Positions 59,700-64,000 of a DNA stretch of 64,000 bases are shown piece after piece. Location of the stretch: contig NC_133392.1 of assembly GCF_047511655.1 (NCBI RefSeq), forward strand, positions 162,306,542 to 162,370,541, in the 5' to 3' direction. The DNA comes from Castor canadensis. Lineage: Eukaryota; Chordata; Mammalia; Rodentia; Castoridae. The notes under the pieces are model-generated. The model did not search any database, had not been told where the DNA came from, and was given only the letters and a program-made list of their open reading frames with translations. Each line of letters opens with the position of its first letter. The first letter of the stretch is position 1. Made by a program: the position numbers and the translations under genes.

Positions 59700-60365
59700 T
59701 ACTCAGTAAGAAAACATCCAAATTAAAAGATGCAAGTAACTTGAATAGGTGCTTCATGTACAAAGAAAGCAGATGAATAGATGTTCAAAATCATTAGACA
59801 TTAGGAAAATGCAATTTGAAACACTGACATCCACTACAGATTTCTTAGGGTAACTAAAAGACCAAGCATTGGTTAGGTTCTGAGGAGCTAGAACTTCCTC
59901 CATTTTGGATTGGAGTGTTGGGACTATGAATCAACAGAACCTCCCACCCCATTTTGAAAACAGCATGGTAGTTTCTTAAAATGTTAAACACATACCTAAT
60001 TGTGGTTTGGCCATAACCCTCCCGGGTGTTCTACCTAAAGAAATGAAAGACTTGTACATGCAGCAACATGTGTGAATTTCAAAGTAATTATGCTAAAAGG
60101 AGTAAGCCAGACTGTTACTTTATGATTCCATGAACATAAATTTCTAGAAAATGTAGGCTGATATTTTGTGATAGAACGCTCATTCATGGTTCCCTGGGAA
60201 TGGGGCAACTTGGAGGGAGGGACAACAGGGACACGGGAAACTTTGCAGTTAGTGGATGTGTGCATTACCTAATATGGTCATGATTTCCTGGGTGTGCACA
60301 TGTCCAGATGTTTTAAATTGTAATATTCCTTGTATGTCCCACCTCAATAACAGTGTTAGATGACA
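59700..60365 (+). mobile_element. Old L1 (L1M-type) ORF2 end and 3' UTR
   Basis: Sense L1M: acttgaataggtgcttcatg, gatgttcaaaatcattagac attaggaaaatgcaatttga, aatttcaaagtaattatgct, tgttactttatgattccatg. Decayed throughout. Confidence 0.75.
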
Positions 60366-60559
60366 CCAAACAATGAGAAAGCTGTGTGATCACTCCATTC
60401 AAGGTCTGATGAACTTGGGTCCTGCTAGTGCTGCAGGTATTCAGAATGTTTTTGCAGAAGGGTTACTCTTCTGACTAGGTGGGAAAAGTAGCAGGCATAG
60501 GGGGAGGTATATTTTTAACCATTACTTAAAATATTCAGATCAACATTTCTTGGTGTGTG

Positions 60560-60635
60560 TCTTTTTTTTTTTTTCCTTTGGTGGTACTGGGCTTTGAATT
60601 CAGGGCCTTGCTGAGCCATGCCTCCAGCCCTTCGG
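60560..60635 (-). repeat. ID-type SINE piece
   Basis: Antisense: tttggtggtactgggctttg aattcagggccttgctgagc, ending cctccagccc; internally shortened. Confidence 0.8.
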
Positions 60636-60721
60636 GTCAGTCTTTCTATAACTGCTCTCGGGTCATGTTCAATGAGTCTTGGCTGTAGTGGTGCATGTTG
60701 GTTTTCGTTGACTCTTTGTAG

Positions 60722-60872
60722 CAGTCAGTATCACCATTTCCACCTTCAGACAGTAAACAGGCATAGAGAGTTTAGGAGGCTTATTTAAGGTCACCTGGTT
60801 ATGAGAGGTAAATTGGGATTGGGACCCTGGGCTGTGACTTTCCAACTGCAGACTATTGTGCTACCTCCCACC
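60722..60872 (+). repeat. MIR SINE
   Basis: Decayed sense MIR: cattgtccacc-like start, gtttaggaggcttatttaag gtcacctggttatgagaggt, then ccctgggctgtgactttcca. Confidence 0.65.
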
Positions 60873-60874
60873 AG

Positions 60875-61270
60875 CAGGGTTGTTAAGTACCATGGACCTA
60901 CCTATGCTAATTAAAACACTGTCCTTCATGGATTAAGTGAAGTGTGTGTGTAAACTGTGCTGGAGAGTAGAGTCTTCCCCAGTACTGAGGATTTATGGGC
61001 CCTTATAAAAGGTTCCCGGGGTTAGCCTCCTGTATTGTGTACTGTGTGGTTCTCAGTTTTCCTGCTGCTGTCCTGTGAGATCTTCCTTCTGGGTAGATGT
61101 CATTCATTTCTAAGACTCCATCAATCGTATACAAGGCTTGGCTCTGAGATACTAAAGTGGGGCTTTCTGTTTGGCCTCAACATGTCTGAAGGTGGTGTAT
61201 TTGTTGACTGGTTTTTGATCATCTAGAGTACGCTAGGTTCTGTGTTGAACCCTGGTAGCAGAAAGAAGCC
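60875..61270 (+). other. GNB1: GNB1 intron 2, unique stretch
   Basis: No repeat or exon recognised. Confidence 0.35.
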
Positions 61271-61274
61271 AGGT

Positions 61275-61615
61275 TAGCTGGGTATCGAGGTATATGCCTA
61301 TAATTCCAGCACTTGGGAGGCTGAGGCAGGAGGATTGAAAGTTTGAGGCTCACCTAGACTACACAATGATGGATGAATGGATGAATGGATGGACGGATGA
61401 GGTCAGCAGGGGGTGAGTGACATGGAAGGACATGAGGCCTCCTGAAGAGTCAGATGGTCATTCCTCTATTTCCAGCCTGCTCCCTGAGCAGTGATTTTCC
61501 TTGGCTCACATGAATTGATGTTTTTGTTTTTGTTTTTGGTGGCACTGGAGTTTGAACTCTGAGTTTTGCACTTGTTAGGCAGTGCTTTACCTCTTGAGCC
61601 ATACCTCTAAGCCCT
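61275..61615. repeat. B1 (+), ATGG repeat, ID-type (-)
   Basis: Sense B1 (61278-61365, ctgggtatcgaggtatatgc, cagcacttgggaggctgagg), a short (GGAT)n at 61367-61400, and an antisense ID-type copy (61530-61615, ggagtttgaactctgagttt). Confidence 0.75.
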
Positions 61616-61619
61616 AATT

Positions 61620-62030
61620 GCTGTTCGTACCTAAATTGCTCATATCTGGTAGGTAATTGAGCATGAAGAAAGTGACACTTGGGAGCCAGGAAGGCCTCAT
61701 TGTTCTCTGTCTCTGCATTGGTAATGGATGGTTTGTGCCAGGCTGACCTGGCTCCTGCTCCTTGGACAGGTGTTGCAGCAAGTCACCTCATCTGCAGGAA
61801 GGTCTGTGAATCCTTAGACAGGAAGGCTGTGCTGTTCACCAAGGTAGCATGTGGCCACAGATAACATTTGACATGTCACTAGTCTCAATTGAACTTTAAG
61901 ATGCAGCAGATCTTAAGATGTCATGTGAGAAATGACTGTGAAAGCCCTCTTTTGTAATTGCTTTATGTTGACTACATGTTGAAGTAATACTTTTGATATA
62001 TTGGATAAGAATATTTTATTAAAATTAATG
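61620..62030 (+). other. GNB1: GNB1 intron 2, unique stretch
   Basis: No repeat or exon recognised. Confidence 0.35.
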
Positions 62031-62032
62031 TT

Positions 62033-62255
62033 TCAGCCAGATGCTCGTGGCTAACACCTGTAATACTAACTACTCAGGAAGATTGTGGTTTGAGGTCAGC
62101 CCGAGGCAAATAGTTCACAAGACCCTATCTAGGAAATAAAAACCCAGTACAAAACAGGGCTGGTGGGGTGGTTCAAGTAGTAGAGCACCTGTTTAGCAAG
62201 TGTGAGGCCCTGAGTTCAAACCAGTACTGCAAAAAAAAAAAAAAAAAAAAACCCC
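62033..62255 (+). repeat. Composite B1/ID SINE
   Basis: Sense copy: agccagatgctcgtggctaa ... gcaaatagttcacaagaccc ... gtagagcacctgtttagcaa ... ctgagttcaaaccagtactg, then A20. Confidence 0.9.
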
Positions 62256-62259
62256 GACC

Positions 62260-63330
62260 ATTTCATTTTACATTAAAGGCCACTGGGAATTAGAAATGAA
62301 TGTGTAGCTTATACTGTGTTTGCTTTGGTGGAAAGCATGAGGTTTGGGAGCGGGACTGGCTAGAAGAGATATATAAGCTGCGGTAAACACAGCAAAGGTT
62401 AGTGTGTTAATGAGGAAGTCATTTTGAGATGTTTCCTCTATAGGTAGAGAAACTACCAAGTACCTGCAGTAAGAAGAAAACAGTCTTCATAGCCCATCAC
62501 ATCTGTGCAATGAGTACTGGTCCAAATGAGTGATAGGAAGCAGGCTGTACAGGAAGTGAGATTATTTTTTTTGGGTCCTTTGATCATCACCAGCCAGTTA
62601 CAGATTATTTTAGGGAGCCCAGCCTGGTGGTAGCTGAGTTGGAATCTAGGTTTTGTCTCGTAGTGGTAGTTTTCAACTAGTCTGTGAGTCCATTTGCTCG
62701 TGTCAACTATGTGGACAATCAGTGGGACCTGTGGTGGGGGTATGATGTTCTGAGACCACTGCCTTCACAGAGCAGCCCTGGGGGAACCACAGTGCTTGGA
62801 CTCTTAAATGGTGCAATCACAGATTCTGTGAATCAGCTCTTCAGGTAGACATTGGGCTGTCATGCCTCTAGATTTTGCCATGGTTCTTAAGGACAGGGAG
62901 CATGCCTTTTTACCACCGTGTGCCCTGTTCCATAAAGATGCTTAGTAAACAAGAGCAAAGCAAGTAAATAGGTGTTTGTAGGTCTGGGGCTCACCCTGAC
63001 ACTAGCTTCATCAGGAAGCCAGCGGGCTATACTGTTCCCACTGTACAGAAGATGCTCAGGGTAGGCGGGGTTTAAGGACTCAAGGCTATTGAGCAAGAAG
63101 CTAGACACATTCAGGAGGAACTTGGGTGTTGGCTGATCCTCAGTCGGCTTCTGGTTCCTATCTATTGGGGAGGCCTGCAGGACTTAATCAGTTTTGAAAG
63201 GACCATACTTGATGCAGACTGTTCACCACGAGTAAGTCATCACTGCCTGATGAGACCACCTTTCACCACGTTAACAAAAGCACTCATCCATTCTGTTTGC
63301 ATGGATGCTCTGGTGCTCTGCTCCACCTTA
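62260..63330 (+). other. GNB1: GNB1 intron 2, mostly unique
   Basis: No exon recognised. A faint L2-like end (ggacagggagcatgcctttt ... agatgcttagtaaac) lies near 62890-62950. Confidence 0.35.
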
Positions 63331-63334
63331 CTTT

Positions 63335-63552
63335 GTTTGTTTGTTTCCTTTAGTGCTACCAGAGTTTGAATTCAGGGCTTCACATTTGCTAGGTAGGCAC
63401 TCTACCATTTGAGTCAGTCCACCAACCCTTTTTTGTTGGCTATTTTCAAGACAGGGTCTCTTGAACTATTTGCCCAGGCTGGCTTTGAACCGAGATCCTC
63501 TTAATCTCTGCTGAGTAGCTAGGATTATAGATGTAAGCCACTGGTACCCGGT
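63335..63552 (-). repeat. Composite B1/ID SINE
   Basis: Antisense: tgctaccagagtttgaattc ... tttgttggctattttcaaga ... gtaagccactggtacccgg, preceded by (TTTG)n. Confidence 0.9.
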
Positions 63553-63879
63553 TCTAATTTTTTTCAATTTTTTCAATTAAAGGAACTCTTTAGTCTCAAG
63601 AAAAGTACACAATTATTGTACATTATTTCTGTTTTCCCAAAACACATGAGCCACTGGCACCTAATTCTGACCACTTTTGAAATCATACCATATGGTAAAG
63701 AAGTTAGGAATACTGGAAGGAAAGCTGGGCTCTGGGTTCAGAGTCATGAGATTCCTCAAGGTGAGCTATGATTTGTGGGGAGAGGGGCTAATAGAAGATG
63801 TGGGTGCTTTGGCCAGGAGGAGAAAGGACTGAAAAGAACATTCTTGAATATCAGTTTTAGTCACTTTTTAAACATAGAT

Positions 63880-63975
63880 ATAGGGCCGGCTGGAGTGGCT
63901 CCAGTGGTAGAGTGCCTGCCTTGTAAGCATGAGACCCTGAGTTCAAACCCCAGTACTGCCCCCACAAAAAACAAA
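63880..63975 (+). repeat. ID-type SINE
   Basis: Sense copy: gggccggctggagtggctcc, gagtgcctgccttgtaagca, ctgagttcaaaccccagtac, A-rich tail. Confidence 0.9.
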
Positions 63976-64000
63976 CAACACCAAAACATCATAAATATAT

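Overview
The window is mammalian nuclear DNA, almost certainly from a rodent. It is dense in 7SL-derived B1-like monomers, tRNA-derived ID elements and a composite SINE that joins the two (B1-like head, ID tail ending in a 'gagttcaaaccccagtact' motif plus an A-tail). I saw no obvious mouse-type B2/B4 elements. The composite SINE points to a non-murid rodent. A beaver or other castorimorph is my best guess, but that is an inference from memory of SINE types.

Two genes are directly readable. TMEM52 (+ strand, five exons, 1708-3086, intact, 199 codons) lies tail to tail with CALML6 (- strand, about 5415 to 3690), whose coding exons are recognisable but damaged. In human the order is GNB1 - CALML6 - TMEM52 - CFAP74. 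The window shows the same block in reverse: the far left (1 to about 960) is where the 3' end of CFAP74 should be, and GNB1 should start to the right on the + strand. A strong CpG island at about 22.3-23.9 kb with NRF1 and GC-box motifs and tandem splice donors is therefore read as the GNB1 promoter and untranslated exon 1. A 49-nt exon with clean splice sites at 58388-58436 is read as untranslated exon 2. The GNB1 start codon lies beyond the window.

Layout: 1-960 possible CFAP74 tail; 1470-3440 TMEM52; 3690-5420 CALML6 remnant; 5.4-9.0 kb intergenic with little recognisable; 9.0-11.3 kb a GGAA microsatellite, SINEs, then a GC-box minisatellite running into a CpG island with ETS and CTCF motifs; 11.3-22.2 kb intergenic with few SINEs, one solo-LTR-like fossil nested in a SINE and one weaker LTR candidate; 22.3-23.9 kb GNB1 promoter; 23.9-64 kb GNB1 intronic sequence (two introns separated by the 49-nt exon), packed with SINEs, L1, L2 and MIR fragments and an ancient hAT transposon.

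The most unusual structure is a 532-bp inverted duplication (41725-42256 and 44718-45249) that aligns without net gaps. The second copy is embedded in a polypyrimidine tract. It looks like a recent templated insertion inside the GNB1 intron, or an assembly artefact. I see no sign of a novel multi-gene system. The points most worth following are this inverted duplication, the decay of CALML6, the GC-box minisatellite/CpG island between CALML6 and GNB1, and the strand bias of SINEs in the intron.
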